Assembly: GCA_045578625.1 (NCBI GenBank)
Contig: JAZNKN010000023.1
Coordinates: forward strand, 1-45,808
Direction: 5' to 3'
DNA length: 45,808 nt
DNA from: RGIG3009 sp045578625
Lineage (GTDB): Bacteria > Bacillota > Clostridia > Oscillospirales > Acutalibacteraceae
Shown here: piece after piece, positions 15,620-24,479 of the stretch
Numbering within the stretch: the stretch's first letter is position 1
How the letters are laid out: each line of letters opens with the position of its first letter
Notes under the pieces: generated by a model
What the model was told of the DNA's origin: nothing
Databases searched by the model: none
What the model saw: only the letters and a program-made list of their open reading frames with translations
Made by a program: the position numbers and the translations under genes

Positions 15620-17233
15620 TCAACCTCTTTCTTCGATCGTAATACCGGATTCCGCGCTGCGTTTGAGAAAATCAGACAACGGATCGGCAGATGCAGTTGT
15701 TTCTTCCTTGCGGGCGGGACGTCCACGCTTAATGCGCATCGGCTTACCCACCACAGCCTGCACCGCACCGAGAAGCACCGACTTGTTACCGTCCGAACGC
15801 ACCAGCGCCCCAAACAGCTCGTTATCAGTTAAAATGAGCAGCTGTTCACCGTCGATCATAGCAGTGGAATCGGTCAGCACGCCGTACAACGGCGGGCTTT
15901 GCTTGGCAATGTATGCCAGCACATCCGCCCAACCGGCAAACGGCACGGGAGCCGCGGGCGCGGGTGCGGATACCGGAGCGACCGGTTGTGTCTCTTCCGT
16001 CTTGGGAGCTTCCTGCGCCGGTTCCGGAACGGGCTCCGGATGCACAGCGACCGGTTTCGGCTCGGCAACCGCAGGTGCGGCAGCGATCACCGGGGTCGGA
16101 CGCGTTTCCAACGCCTCAATACGGCGCAACAGACTTTCGGGCGTGGTGTCCAAGCGCGGATCACACAAACGAAGCAGCGCCGTCTCCATCTCCACACGGC
16201 GGGACACACCGCTCTTTAGGCGGTCCAGCGTGCGCTGCAGCACGTCCATAATGTGCAGGATGGATTCCAATGACAGCGCGTTGGCTTCCGTGCGCAGATC
16301 CACCAACTCATCGGGTGACATTACGATCAGCGCACCGGGATCCCCCACGCTTTTCAATATCATAACGTTGCGGTAGAAATCCACCATTTCCACACACAAG
16401 CGCTCCATATCCTTGGAGCCCTCGTACAACGTGTTAAGCAAGGTCAGTGCAGCGGCACCATCCTGATTGCGGATCGCCGCGGCCATACGGAACAGATACT
16501 CACGCCCCGCCATACCGGTGGCTTCGGCCACGAGCGAAGCGGTAATATCGTGCGAACGCGATAAGCACTGGTCCAACAAAGACAACGCATCGCGCAGACC
16601 GCCGTCTGCCAGACGAGCGATCAGAAGCGCCGCATCCTCCGCCAGTGAGAACTTCTCCTGCTCTGCCACATACTTCAAACGCGCGGCAATCTCCTCAGCC
16701 GGAATACGGCCGAAATCGAACCGCTGGCAGCGAGACAGGATCGTTGCAGGAAGCTTATGTACCTCCGTGGTCGCCAGAATAAAGATGACGTGCTCCGGCG
16801 GTTCCTCCAGCGTCTTGAGCAGGGCATTGAACGCACCGGCAGACAGCATGTGGACCTCGTCAATGATGTACACACGGTATTTGGCAATGGAGGGTGAGAA
16901 ATTCACCTCATCACGCAGATCGCGGATGTTATCCACACCGTTATTGGAGGCCGCATCGATCTCCACAACGTCCAAGATCGTACCGGAATCAATGCCACGG
17001 CAATTGTCGCACTCGTTGCACGGATCGCCGTCGTTGGGCGTCAGGCAGTTGACCGCCTTGGCCAGGATCTTCGCGCAGGAAGTCTTACCGGTACCGCGTG
17101 AACCGGTAAACAGATAGGCGTGCGCCAAGCGGCCGGTGCGCAATTCGTTTTTCAGCGCCGTGGTAACCGCCGGCTGACCGTATACCTCCGAAAACGTCTG
17201 CGGTCGCCACTTGCGATATAACACCTGATACAT
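15620..17233 (-). CDS. dnaX: DNA polymerase III subunit gamma/tau
   Basis: A 537-residue clamp-loader ATPase. Walker A GSRGTGKTS (about 44-52), the zinc module CNECDNC, Walker B with YIIDEVHMLS, the sensor-1 region FILATTEVHKLPATILSRCQRF, and domain III follow in order. Residues about 380-435 are a Pro/Ala/Glu-rich linker, and the C-terminal part probably contacts the polymerase and helicase as in tau. It is shorter than E. coli tau but usual for Clostridia. No A-rich slippery sequence for a short gamma product was seen. It starts just downstream of the SRP RNA gene, a common arrangement. Confidence 0.96.
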   Translation of the reverse strand: MYQVLYRKWRPQTFSEVYGQPAVTTALKNELRTGRLAHAYLFTGSRGTGKTSCAKILAKAVNCLTPNDGDPCNECDNCRGIDSGTILDVVEIDAASNNGVDNIRDLRDEVNFSPSIAKYRVYIIDEVHMLSAGAFNALLKTLEEPPEHVIFILATTEVHKLPATILSRCQRFDFGRIPAEEIAARLKYVAEQEKFSLAEDAALLIARLADGGLRDALSLLDQCLSRSHDITASLVAEATGMAGREYLFRMAAAIRNQDGAAALTLLNTLYEGSKDMERLCVEMVDFYRNVMILKSVGDPGALIVMSPDELVDLRTEANALSLESILHIMDVLQRTLDRLKSGVSRRVEMETALLRLCDPRLDTTPESLLRRIEALETRPTPVIAAAPAVAEPKPVAVHPEPVPEPAQEAPKTEETQPVAPVSAPAPAAPVPFAGWADVLAYIAKQSPPLYGVLTDSTAMIDGEQLLILTDNELFGALVRSDGNKSVLLGAVQAVVGKPMRIKRGRPARKEETTASADPLSDFLKRSAESGITIEERG

Positions 17234-17271
17234 ACCGGAACACCCCCTTCGTCGTTGCTGTCAAAAACGCC

Positions 17272-17415
17272 ATGCACCCTCGGGTGTACGGACAAACAGG
17301 CTCCCTGCGGCGCACGGCAGAAGGCCGCTTAATGCTGCTCGGTTCCCCGCCTGACATGGTTCACGGATCGCCGTCGCGCAGGACCCGCTCATCCGTACGC
17401 CCCAAGGCACATGAC
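17272..17415 (-). ncRNA. ffs: Signal recognition particle RNA, short bacterial type
   Basis: Read on the minus strand, the gene holds the conserved domain IV: CCATGTCAGGCGGGG, an ACC bulge, then GAGCAGCATTAAGCGG (about 17331-17361). Longer pairing continues outward: GGTCCTGCGCGACGGC with GCCGTGCGCCGCAGGGAGCC, then GTACGGA with TCCGTAC, and the ends GTGCC..GGG with CCCGAGGGTGC. This is one long hairpin without an Alu domain. It lies between its own promoter and dnaX. End positions are good to about five bases. Confidence 0.9.
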
Positions 17416-17425
17416 GTTACAGTTT

Positions 17426-17454
17426 AGTATATCGTATTTTTTCTAAAAAAGCAA
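17426..17454 (-). promoter_or_regulatory. Promoter of the SRP RNA and probably dnaX operon
   Basis: Minus strand: -35 TTGCTT (17449-17454), 17-bp spacer, -10 TATACT (17426-17431). The expected start is a few bases before the SRP RNA 5' end. No separate promoter was seen between the RNA and dnaX. Confidence 0.8.
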
Positions 17455-17471
17455 GACCATACGCGCATTTT

Positions 17472-18467
17472 TTACGCCAAAGTGTACGCAAGTCCGTCTG
17501 TGGCGCTGAGCGTACCGTCCTCCCGAACAAACAGCGCCTCCACTCCCTCCAGATCGTTCAGCAGCGCCTTGGCCCGCTCTTCACCCAGTACAAAGCAGGT
17601 AGTGGACAGCGCATCCGCCTGCACCGACCGCTCACATACGATCGTGACCGAGGCCAGACCGTTCTGTACCGGCATACCGGACTCCGGCGATAGCAGATGG
17701 TGATACCGTACACCGTCCAGCGTAAAACCGCGTTCATAGATACCGGAGGTAACCACCGAAAGATCCTGACCGGTCACGATCGCGCACAGCTCCTCGGTAT
17801 TTGCAGGATCCTTGATACCGATACGCCAATCCTTATTCTCCTTGGTACCGCACACCACAATGTTGCCACCCAGATCAATGAGCGCTGAGATAACGCCCTG
17901 CTCCAACAGCAGATCCCGCACCCGATCGGCAATGAACCCCTTGGCGATACCGCCCAGATCCAGTGCTCCCTCAGACAGCGTCACGGTGTTTCCCGTCACG
18001 GTTAAATGCCGATAGTCCACCGACGCTACCGCCGCAGACAACGCCTCTTCATCCGGCAAAGCGGGTGACGCAGCCGTGAAGTCCCACAACGCCGTCACCG
18101 GACGCAACGTAATGTCAAACGCACCCTCGGACAAGGATGCATAGTGTAAGGCGATCTGCAGCAGCTCGGCTGTTTCCTCGGAAACAATGACCGGTTCACC
18201 GGCAGATTCGTTGATACTGGAGATGTCACTTTCCGGGATCGTGGCACTGAACAGTTCTTCCAACCGCTTGATCTCCGCGAAGCAGGCATCCAGCACCGCC
18301 TCGCCGTCTACCGACTCTGCGATATCGTAAACCGTGATACTAACAACCGTATCCAAGGCAAAGCCCGTGCGAGAGACCTCCGACGAAGCCGACGAACGGC
18401 AAGACGTTAAAAGCAGGAGCAACACACAAATAAGCGCAAAAAACAGCGCGATACAGCGGCGTTTCAT
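17472..18467 (-). CDS. apbE: FAD:protein FMN transferase, lipoprotein (ApbE)
   Basis: A 331-residue ApbE-family enzyme that attaches FMN covalently to threonines of extracytoplasmic flavoproteins, using FAD and Mg2+. The signal peptide ends in a lipobox LLTSC (Cys23). Flavin-site motifs follow: TGFALDTVVSITVYD, SINESAGEPV, the LDLGGIAKGFIADRV loop, LIDLGGNIVVCG and QADALSTTCFVLG with the metal-binding Asp and Thr. The start MKRRCIALF follows GGAAGGGGGG; the longer upstream frame has none. Typical targets (RnfG/D, NqrB/C or urocanate-reductase-like proteins) are not in this window. Confidence 0.93.
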   Translation of the reverse strand: MKRRCIALFFALICVLLLLLTSCRSSASSEVSRTGFALDTVVSITVYDIAESVDGEAVLDACFAEIKRLEELFSATIPESDISSINESAGEPVIVSEETAELLQIALHYASLSEGAFDITLRPVTALWDFTAASPALPDEEALSAAVASVDYRHLTVTGNTVTLSEGALDLGGIAKGFIADRVRDLLLEQGVISALIDLGGNIVVCGTKENKDWRIGIKDPANTEELCAIVTGQDLSVVTSGIYERGFTLDGVRYHHLLSPESGMPVQNGLASVTIVCERSVQADALSTTCFVLGEERAKALLNDLEGVEALFVREDGTLSATDGLAYTLA

Positions 18468-18510
18468 CGGTACCCCCCTTCCAATTCGTCGTTTAACGGA
18501 TAGCAAAATT

Positions 18511-18539
18511 AGTGTACCACATTTTTGCGGAAAATGCAA
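18511..18539 (-). promoter_or_regulatory. Promoter of apbE
   Basis: Minus strand: -35 TTGCAT (18534-18539), 17-bp spacer, -10 TACACT (18511-18516), 44 bp before the start. Confidence 0.7.
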
Positions 18540-18567
18540 AGTTTTCCTTACAACTTTGTAACAACCA

Positions 18568-18597
18568 TTGCCAATCCTAACAGCGCTACTGTATAAT
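18568..18597 (+). promoter_or_regulatory. Promoter of the O-antigen-ligase-like gene
   Basis: -35 TTGCCA (18568-18573), 18-bp spacer, -10 consensus TATAAT (18592-18597). Confidence 0.7.
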
Positions 18598-18637
18598 AAC
18601 TTAGATAAAAAGCCGCGTTATGAAGGGAGGCAGCGAT

Positions 18638-19945
18638 ATGAAAGAACGGATCCGTTTGTTCAAGGCGGAAGGATCGTCGTTCGTCACCTCATTATCCACC
18701 ATCACACTCATCCCGCTGCTCCCGGAATTCTGCGCACCGGTATTGGCAATGCTTTCAGTGTTCTTTGCCTACAAGGATGCGGCGGCACGTGGCACCACCA
18801 TCCAGATCGGCGCTTTAGGCAAGTTGCTATTGCTGTACATCGCTTATATGACGATCGGTATCGTCTATTCAGCCCATCCGTTTAACAGTCTGTCCACCGT
18901 CGCCATGTGGTTGGTCATGTTTTTGGTATACCTTTCTTTGACCGCGATCCTGTGCAACCGCAACCGACTGCACGGCGCTCTGTTTTTCGTTGCCGCTGCA
19001 GCCGGTATCGTGGGATCGATCGCCTGCTTCCAATACCTCTACCGTACCGTATATGGGCTCGCATCGCTGTCCAACCAATTCTGGTTGCCGGTCGATACGT
19101 TGTTTTACAAGTATTTCCCGATGGATATCAATCTGAATATGGGGACCAACCGTGCCGCATCGACCTTCAACAACCCCAACGTTTTGGCAGAATACTTAGT
19201 TATGATAACCCCCCTTACCGGATATTACGGCTTTTGCGGCAAACGGACCACACCGCGCCTTTTGGCTCGTGCCTTTACCGTACTCACCGTTTTCGGTGCG
19301 ATCATCTCCTTCTCGCGCGGTGCGTATCTGGCGCTGCTTTCCATGCTGCTTCTTATCATCGTGACCCATATGCGCAAGCTGACACCGTTTATGATGTGTC
19401 TGGTTGCCGCCATCTCGCTTATTCCGGAAGCCATCATCAGTCGTTTTCTTTCCATCGGTCAAGGCGGCAACGCTATTTTTGAACGCTTTGAAGCCTGGGA
19501 GGTGGCGATGGAGGCCATCGTTCGCAGCCCGCTGATCGGTATGGGACCCGGTGTTTCTAACTTCTGGGAATTGCTCAACAGTATGGGGGTCAACGCCCCT
19601 CACGCTCACAACCTCATTCTGCAAGTCCTGGTCGAGGGCGGATTTATCGCACTGTTTCTCTTGTGTCTGGTCGCCACACGTCTGCTGCAAGACAGCCTGG
19701 GATTGCTTAACCGCTCGCGCCAGACCGCTCCGATCGGACGTATTTTCTTGATGTTTGCCGTCGCCTTCATCGTTCACGGTATGGTCGACTATCCGTTTCT
19801 CTCCCCCAAGCTGATCGGCACCTTCTGTCTGGTTCTGGGCTTTTTCGATGCGATGTCGGGAATGTACCTTGCCAATCGCACCATCCCGCTTTCTAAACTG
19901 TTTGAACCGATCACCAAGCACTTCAAGAAAAAAGATACGCTGTAA
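18638..19945 (+). CDS. O-antigen ligase / Wzy-type polymerase family protein
   Basis: The 435-residue membrane protein has about eleven helices. The large loop holds the Wzy_C-type signature GMGPGVSNFWELLN followed by NAPHAHNLILQVLVEGGF with the conserved His pair. The FNNPNVLAEYLV segment is also typical. Relatives link or polymerise undecaprenyl-bound glycans at the outer face of the membrane; in Gram-positives they act in exopolysaccharide or wall glycan assembly. No other polysaccharide genes adjoin it. The second ATG (18638) is chosen because GGGAGG stands seven bases before it. Confidence 0.85.
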   Translation: MKERIRLFKAEGSSFVTSLSTITLIPLLPEFCAPVLAMLSVFFAYKDAAARGTTIQIGALGKLLLLYIAYMTIGIVYSAHPFNSLSTVAMWLVMFLVYLSLTAILCNRNRLHGALFFVAAAAGIVGSIACFQYLYRTVYGLASLSNQFWLPVDTLFYKYFPMDINLNMGTNRAASTFNNPNVLAEYLVMITPLTGYYGFCGKRTTPRLLARAFTVLTVFGAIISFSRGAYLALLSMLLLIIVTHMRKLTPFMMCLVAAISLIPEAIISRFLSIGQGGNAIFERFEAWEVAMEAIVRSPLIGMGPGVSNFWELLNSMGVNAPHAHNLILQVLVEGGFIALFLLCLVATRLLQDSLGLLNRSRQTAPIGRIFLMFAVAFIVHGMVDYPFLSPKLIGTFCLVLGFFDAMSGMYLANRTIPLSKLFEPITKHFKKKDTL

Positions 19946-19952
19946 AAAAACC

Positions 19953-19988
19953 GATCCCCCTGCCGGAACACCGGCAGGGGGATCTCCT
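19953..19988. terminator. Shared terminator between ligase-like and kinase-like genes
   Basis: A perfect 14-bp stem GATCCCCCTGCCGG/CCGGCAGGGGGATC with loop AACA. On the minus strand it continues into a run of T residues, so it is stronger for the gene at 19996. Confidence 0.85.
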
Positions 19989-19995
19989 TTACACA

Positions 19996-20745
19996 TCAAA
20001 CGTATTCGACTACATCTACCCAACTCAACAGGAACTCGCGTTCCTCGGGGTTGCCCTTGACCGATTGCGAAGCCGCCACGATCGGCATCCATTTCTGGAC
20101 ATACTGATGAGCAGTATTGCTCTTGCGGCAAAACAGGTCCAGATACTTTTTGGCCATGGCTGCATCCCCATTCAAGGAAAATAGCAGGTATGTGCGTGCC
20201 GCGTCCGCCGAGGCGTTACCTTGCGTGGCGTGTGCCCAGTCGATGATGTACGGCGTACCGTCCTCCGCGATAATTACGTTACTTGGGTTAAAATCACCGT
20301 GGCAGATCTTTTTATGCTTCGGCATGCCTTCCAACCGTGCGTGCAGCTCATAGCGGGTCGTGGCATCCAGATCCGTCTCGTTGATCTTGCGGTCCATCTT
20401 GTCCTTCAGCTTGTTCAGCAGCGGGCAGGTCTTGGATTGGACCAACAGCTGCAGATCCACAAACTGTTCGAGATATTCCTCGGCCTTTTCGGGATGCTCC
20501 TTCATCAGCTGCGCCAGTGTTTTTCCCTCGATATAATCCGAGACGATCGCCCAACGGCCATCGACCAGCGTGACCTTCAATATCCGGGGAACGTTCAGTC
20601 CCGTCTCCTCAATACGCGCTTGGTTAAGTGCCTCATTCAGCACGTCGGCTTTGGAGAAATGCTCATCGAACACCTTAATGCACTGATTACCGTCGCGATA
20701 AACCGTTTTGTTTTTTCTGACAGCGATCACCGTATCCAATTTCAT
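19996..20745 (-). CDS. APH/choline-kinase-like phosphotransferase
   Basis: A 249-residue protein-kinase-fold small-molecule kinase. The N-lobe has a Lys in CIKVFDEHFSKADVL and an acidic helix; the hinge is IVSDYIEGKTLAQLM; the catalytic loop is HGDFNPSNV (about 149) and the metal motif IIDWAHAT (about 168). The substrate (aminoglycoside, choline, sugar or other) cannot be told; absence of a resistance context argues against an antibiotic role. It starts 13 bp after the adhE stop on the same strand and is probably co-transcribed with it, an unusual pairing. Confidence 0.85.
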   Translation of the reverse strand: MKLDTVIAVRKNKTVYRDGNQCIKVFDEHFSKADVLNEALNQARIEETGLNVPRILKVTLVDGRWAIVSDYIEGKTLAQLMKEHPEKAEEYLEQFVDLQLLVQSKTCPLLNKLKDKMDRKINETDLDATTRYELHARLEGMPKHKKICHGDFNPSNVIIAEDGTPYIIDWAHATQGNASADAARTYLLFSLNGDAAMAKKYLDLFCRKSNTAHQYVQKWMPIVAASQSVKGNPEEREFLLSWVDVVEYV

Positions 20746-20758
20746 CGTTTCTTCCCCC

Positions 20759-23368
20759 TTATTTCTTGCCGTAGTAAGCGTTGAGATACATTTGGCGGAT
20801 CTCGCTCATCAGCGGATAACGCGGATTGGCGCCGGTGCATTGATCGTCAAAGGCCTGCTCGACCATATCGTCCAAACGATCCAGATACGCCTGTTCGTCG
20901 ATGCCGTAATCGCGAACGGTGGCACGGATGCCGATCTTGTCCTTCAGTCCGTTGACAGCGTCGATCAGCTTCTCCAGTTTCTCCTCCGGCGTATTACCGC
21001 CGAGGCCGAGCTCGTCGGCAATCTCGGCATAACGTGCCAGCGTGTGCGGATGGTCGTACTGCGAGAACGTACCCATTTTGACCGGCACCTCTGATGCGTT
21101 GAATCGCAGCACCTCTTCGATCATCAGCGCGTTTGCCACACCGTGCGGCAAGTGGTGGAACGCACCCAGCTTGTGCGCCATCGAATGGCAGACACCCAAA
21201 AACGCATTGGCAAATGCCATACCTGCCATCGTCGCGGCATTGGCCATTTTCTCGCGCGCCAACGGATCAGCCGCACCGTTGTCATATGCACGCGGCAAAT
21301 ACTTGAAGATGAGCTTGAGCGATTGCAGAGCCAGCGAATCGGTATAATCCGTTGCCATCATCGAAGCATACGCTTCCAAGGCGTGCGTCACGGCATCAAT
21401 ACCCGATGCCGCTGTCAGGCCTTTCGGCGCGGTCATGTGGAAATCGGCATCCACAATAGCCATATCCGGCATCAACTCATAATCCGCCAGAGGATATTTT
21501 ACCCCGGTCTGCTCGTCGGTGATGACTGCAAACGGCGTCACCTCAGAACCGGTACCCGCCGAAGTCGGCACGGCAATAAAGTACGCTTTATCACCCATGT
21601 GCGGGAACGTGTAGGTACGCTTGCGAATATCGACAAAGCGCATCGCCATATCCTGAAAATCCACATCCGGATGTTCATACAGCACCCACATGATCTTAGC
21701 GGCGTCCATCGCACTGCCGCCGCCGAGGGCAATGATGCAATCCGGCGCAAATGCCTGCATCTGCTCGGCACCGGCCTTGGCACACGCCAGCGTCGGATCG
21801 GGGGCAACGTCGAAAAAGGTCGTGTGCTGTATCCCCATTTCGTCCAGCTTATCGGTGATAGGCTTGGTATAGCCGTTGTTGTACAGGAAGGTATCGGTCA
21901 CGATGAAAGCGCGCTGCTTATGCAGTACGGACTTCAGTTCATCCAAGGCGACCGGCAGGCAGCCTTTTTTGATATACACCTTTTCGGGCGTGCGGAACCA
22001 CAGCATATTCTCTCTCCTCTCAGCAACTGTTTTGATGTTCAGCAGGTGCTTGACACCGACGTTCTCCGACACGGAATTGCCGCCCCAGGAGCCGCATCCC
22101 AACGTCAAAGAAGGCAGTAGCTTAAAGTTATAGAGATCACCGATGCCGCCATGCGACGACGGTGTATTGACCAGTATACGGCACGTTTTCATACGTGCGG
22201 CAAACTCATCCAACTTGGCGCGCTCCGTGACCGCATTCAGATAGATCGATGCCGTATGTCCGTAGCCGCCGTCGGCAATGAGGCGCTCTGCCTTGGCGAA
22301 GGCATCTTGGATATCGGCGGCGCGATACATCGCCAGCACCGGAGACAACTTTTCGTGGGCGAACTCCTCTGTCAGTTCAACGCTCTCGACCTCGCCGATC
22401 AGGATCTTGGTCTCTTCCGGCACGGTCACGCCCGCCAAAGCGGCGATGGTAACGGGCTTCTGACCAACGATCTTGGCATTCAGTGCGCCGTTGATGATAA
22501 TAGTCTTACGCAGTTTTTCGGTCTCCTCGTCGTTGAGGAAATAACAACCGCGCCGTGCAAATTCATTTTTTACAGCCTCATACATTCCGTCCAAGACGAT
22601 GACAGATTGCTCCGACGCGCAGATCATACCATTGTCAAAGGTTTTGGAATGAATGATCGAGTTGACGGCCACGCAAACGTCTGCGGTATCATCGATGATG
22701 GCGGGCGTATTACCGGCACCCACACCCAGAGCGGGCTTGCCGCTGGAATACGCCGCCTTGACCATACCCGGTCCGCCGGTCGCCAGAATAATATCGGATT
22801 CCTTCATTAATGTGTTGGTCATATCCAGACTGGGGACATCGATCCAAGCGATGATATCCTCCGGTGCGCCGGCCTCCACAGCCGCCTCCAGTACGATCTT
22901 TGCCGCCGCGATGGTGGAATTCTTAGCACGCGGGTGCGGGCTGATCACAATACCGTTGCGCGTTTTGAGTGCCAACAGCGTCTTAAAGATGGCTGTCGAA
23001 GTAGGGTTGGTCGTGGGGATGACCGCCGCGATCACACCGATCGGCTCGGCAATCTTTTTCATGCCGTACGCCGCATCCTCTTCAATAACGCCGCAGGTTA
23101 GCGTGTCTTTGTAGGCGTTATAGATGTACTCGGAGGCAAAATGGTTTTTAATGACCTTGTCCTCCACAACACCCATACCGGTCTCTGTGACCGCCATTTT
23201 AGCAAGCGGAATACGCTGACGGTTCGCCGCCATCGCCGCTGCCTTGAAAATACGGTCGACTTGTTCCTGCGTATAGCCGGCAAATCGCTGCTGCGCCGCT
23301 CGCACACGCGCTAACGCGGCTTCGAGCTGTTCTACGCCGTCTACGGTTTTGTACTGCCTGGGTTCCAT
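20759..23368 (-). CDS. adhE: Bifunctional acetaldehyde-CoA/alcohol dehydrogenase
   Basis: The 869-residue fermentative enzyme reduces acetyl-CoA to acetaldehyde and on to ethanol, regenerating NAD+; AdhE forms spirosomes. The N-terminal aldehyde dehydrogenase (about 1-440) has GVGAGNTPA and the catalytic Cys250 in NGMICASEQS. The C-terminal iron alcohol dehydrogenase (about 460-869) has the NAD motif GGGSAMDAAK and the metal region GVCHSMAHKLGAFHHLPHG. Length is full. GGGAGG precedes the ATG. The gene upstream on the same strand is a LysR regulator, and a palindrome suited to such a regulator lies between them. Confidence 0.97.
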   Translation of the reverse strand: MEPRQYKTVDGVEQLEAALARVRAAQQRFAGYTQEQVDRIFKAAAMAANRQRIPLAKMAVTETGMGVVEDKVIKNHFASEYIYNAYKDTLTCGVIEEDAAYGMKKIAEPIGVIAAVIPTTNPTSTAIFKTLLALKTRNGIVISPHPRAKNSTIAAAKIVLEAAVEAGAPEDIIAWIDVPSLDMTNTLMKESDIILATGGPGMVKAAYSSGKPALGVGAGNTPAIIDDTADVCVAVNSIIHSKTFDNGMICASEQSVIVLDGMYEAVKNEFARRGCYFLNDEETEKLRKTIIINGALNAKIVGQKPVTIAALAGVTVPEETKILIGEVESVELTEEFAHEKLSPVLAMYRAADIQDAFAKAERLIADGGYGHTASIYLNAVTERAKLDEFAARMKTCRILVNTPSSHGGIGDLYNFKLLPSLTLGCGSWGGNSVSENVGVKHLLNIKTVAERRENMLWFRTPEKVYIKKGCLPVALDELKSVLHKQRAFIVTDTFLYNNGYTKPITDKLDEMGIQHTTFFDVAPDPTLACAKAGAEQMQAFAPDCIIALGGGSAMDAAKIMWVLYEHPDVDFQDMAMRFVDIRKRTYTFPHMGDKAYFIAVPTSAGTGSEVTPFAVITDEQTGVKYPLADYELMPDMAIVDADFHMTAPKGLTAASGIDAVTHALEAYASMMATDYTDSLALQSLKLIFKYLPRAYDNGAADPLAREKMANAATMAGMAFANAFLGVCHSMAHKLGAFHHLPHGVANALMIEEVLRFNASEVPVKMGTFSQYDHPHTLARYAEIADELGLGGNTPEEKLEKLIDAVNGLKDKIGIRATVRDYGIDEQAYLDRLDDMVEQAFDDQCTGANPRYPLMSEIRQMYLNAYYGKK

Positions 23369-23473
23369 AGATATGTTCCTCCCTGTTTGGGGACTGCAAG
23401 GCTGCAGCCGAAATATAAGCAGCGCACTCCATGATCTCCGGGCTACTTGATAAACACCAGTGTATCACATACG

Positions 23474-23487
23474 TTCCCACTTGGGAA
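23474..23487. promoter_or_regulatory. Candidate LysR-type operator (T-N11-A palindrome)
   Basis: The palindrome TTCCCA-CT-TGGGAA contains the T-N11-A spacing typical of LysR-type binding sites. It lies 106 bp before the adhE start and 57 bp past the LysR stop, with a weak -10 TACACT downstream on the minus strand. Confidence 0.5.
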
Positions 23488-23526
23488 TGATTAGAAAAGT
23501 ATACCGGTTATATCACAAAAAATATA

Positions 23527-23554
23527 CCCCTGCTTGACCGTTGTCAAACAGGGG
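23527..23554 (-). terminator. Terminator of the LysR gene
   Basis: CCCCTG-TTGAC pairs with GTCAA-CAGGGG in two helices with single-base bulges; on the minus strand it is followed by a T-run. The stem overlaps the last codons of the regulator. Confidence 0.8.
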
Positions 23555-24476
23555 CAAAAAGACAGTCGTTTTTTGAACGCATCAGTTCTTTGATAAACCG
23601 CAGATCCAGTTCCGAAAGATGATAACTTTTCCGATGCACCAACACATCCTTGTAAATGCGGCGGTTATCGCAGCACACACGCTGTACCAAGCCATACCGA
23701 TCCAGCAACTTTTGCGGCACCGGCGACACCCACATAAAGGTCTGGTCGTTTTCCGACAGCAATTCAAATTGGCTGGCACGCTCAAACACAAAAATACGGC
23801 GCTCGATATTATCCGGAAGCTCTGCCTTTTTGACCTCGGCCATCGGCAAGGACGGGACAAAGGGATCCGCGTGGGCGATCTCGATATAGGGCTGAAGATC
23901 GGTAAAATGGATCTCTTGCTTGTGCGCCAGCGCGCTGTTGGCCTGAAGCAAGAGCACGTAATGAAATTCCGTGATCTGCTCCCCTACCAAGCCGTTCTCC
24001 TCCAGCATCGCCTGATAGTACTTATCGTAGTTACCGGCATAGCGCACAATCCCCAGCTTATAATCGGCGTGCAGCAGATTGTTCAGAGTGCGCTTGGAGT
24101 TGGTCTCCTTGTAAAATATCTCCGCTGGCTCCTGAGAAAGAGACAATGAGAATCGGGAAAAGGCTTCCGAAATATAGCACGCACGGGGCACACAAATAGA
24201 AAAGTTCTGCTTGGTCGGCAGCCCATCCTTATACAGCCGATCGACCTCGTCGATCTGCCCGATGATCTTTCGCGCATATCCCAAAAATTCTTCTCCCATC
24301 GGGGTAAGCACCATACCTCTGGTAGAGCGGTCAAAGATAACGATACCCAGATCGGCTTCCAGTTCTTTGATCGCACGGCTGAGGTTGGGCTGCGCGATCA
24401 ACAACTTTTCTGATGCCTTGTTGATCGAACCGGCTTTGGCTACTTCGACCGCATAACGCATATGAAGAATGTTCAT
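23544..24476 (-). CDS. LysR-family transcriptional regulator
   Basis: A 310-residue regulator. The N-terminal winged helix-turn-helix (HMRYAVEVAKAGSINKASEK, then AQPNLSRAIKELEADLGI) is followed by the long linker helix and a periplasmic-binding-type effector domain. Its own GGAGTAA ribosome site overlaps the stop of the PurF-like gene three bases upstream, so the two are transcribed together. A LysR-type palindrome lies between it and adhE, making adhE the likely target; the effector is unknown. Confidence 0.92.
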   Translation of the reverse strand: MNILHMRYAVEVAKAGSINKASEKLLIAQPNLSRAIKELEADLGIVIFDRSTRGMVLTPMGEEFLGYARKIIGQIDEVDRLYKDGLPTKQNFSICVPRACYISEAFSRFSLSLSQEPAEIFYKETNSKRTLNNLLHADYKLGIVRYAGNYDKYYQAMLEENGLVGEQITEFHYVLLLQANSALAHKQEIHFTDLQPYIEIAHADPFVPSLPMAEVKKAELPDNIERRIFVFERASQFELLSENDQTFMWVSPVPQKLLDRYGLVQRVCCDNRRIYKDVLVHRKSYHLSELDLRFIKELMRSKNDCLFAPV

Positions 24477-24479
24477 TGT

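Noticed and set aside
15620..17233. Programmed frameshift in dnaX giving a short gamma subunit
   Set aside because: No A-rich slippery heptamer with a following hairpin was seen in the expected region.
19996..20745. Aminoglycoside resistance kinase
   Set aside because: The catalytic motifs are generic for the kinase superfamily and the gene is co-transcribed with adhE rather than placed in a mobile resistance context.
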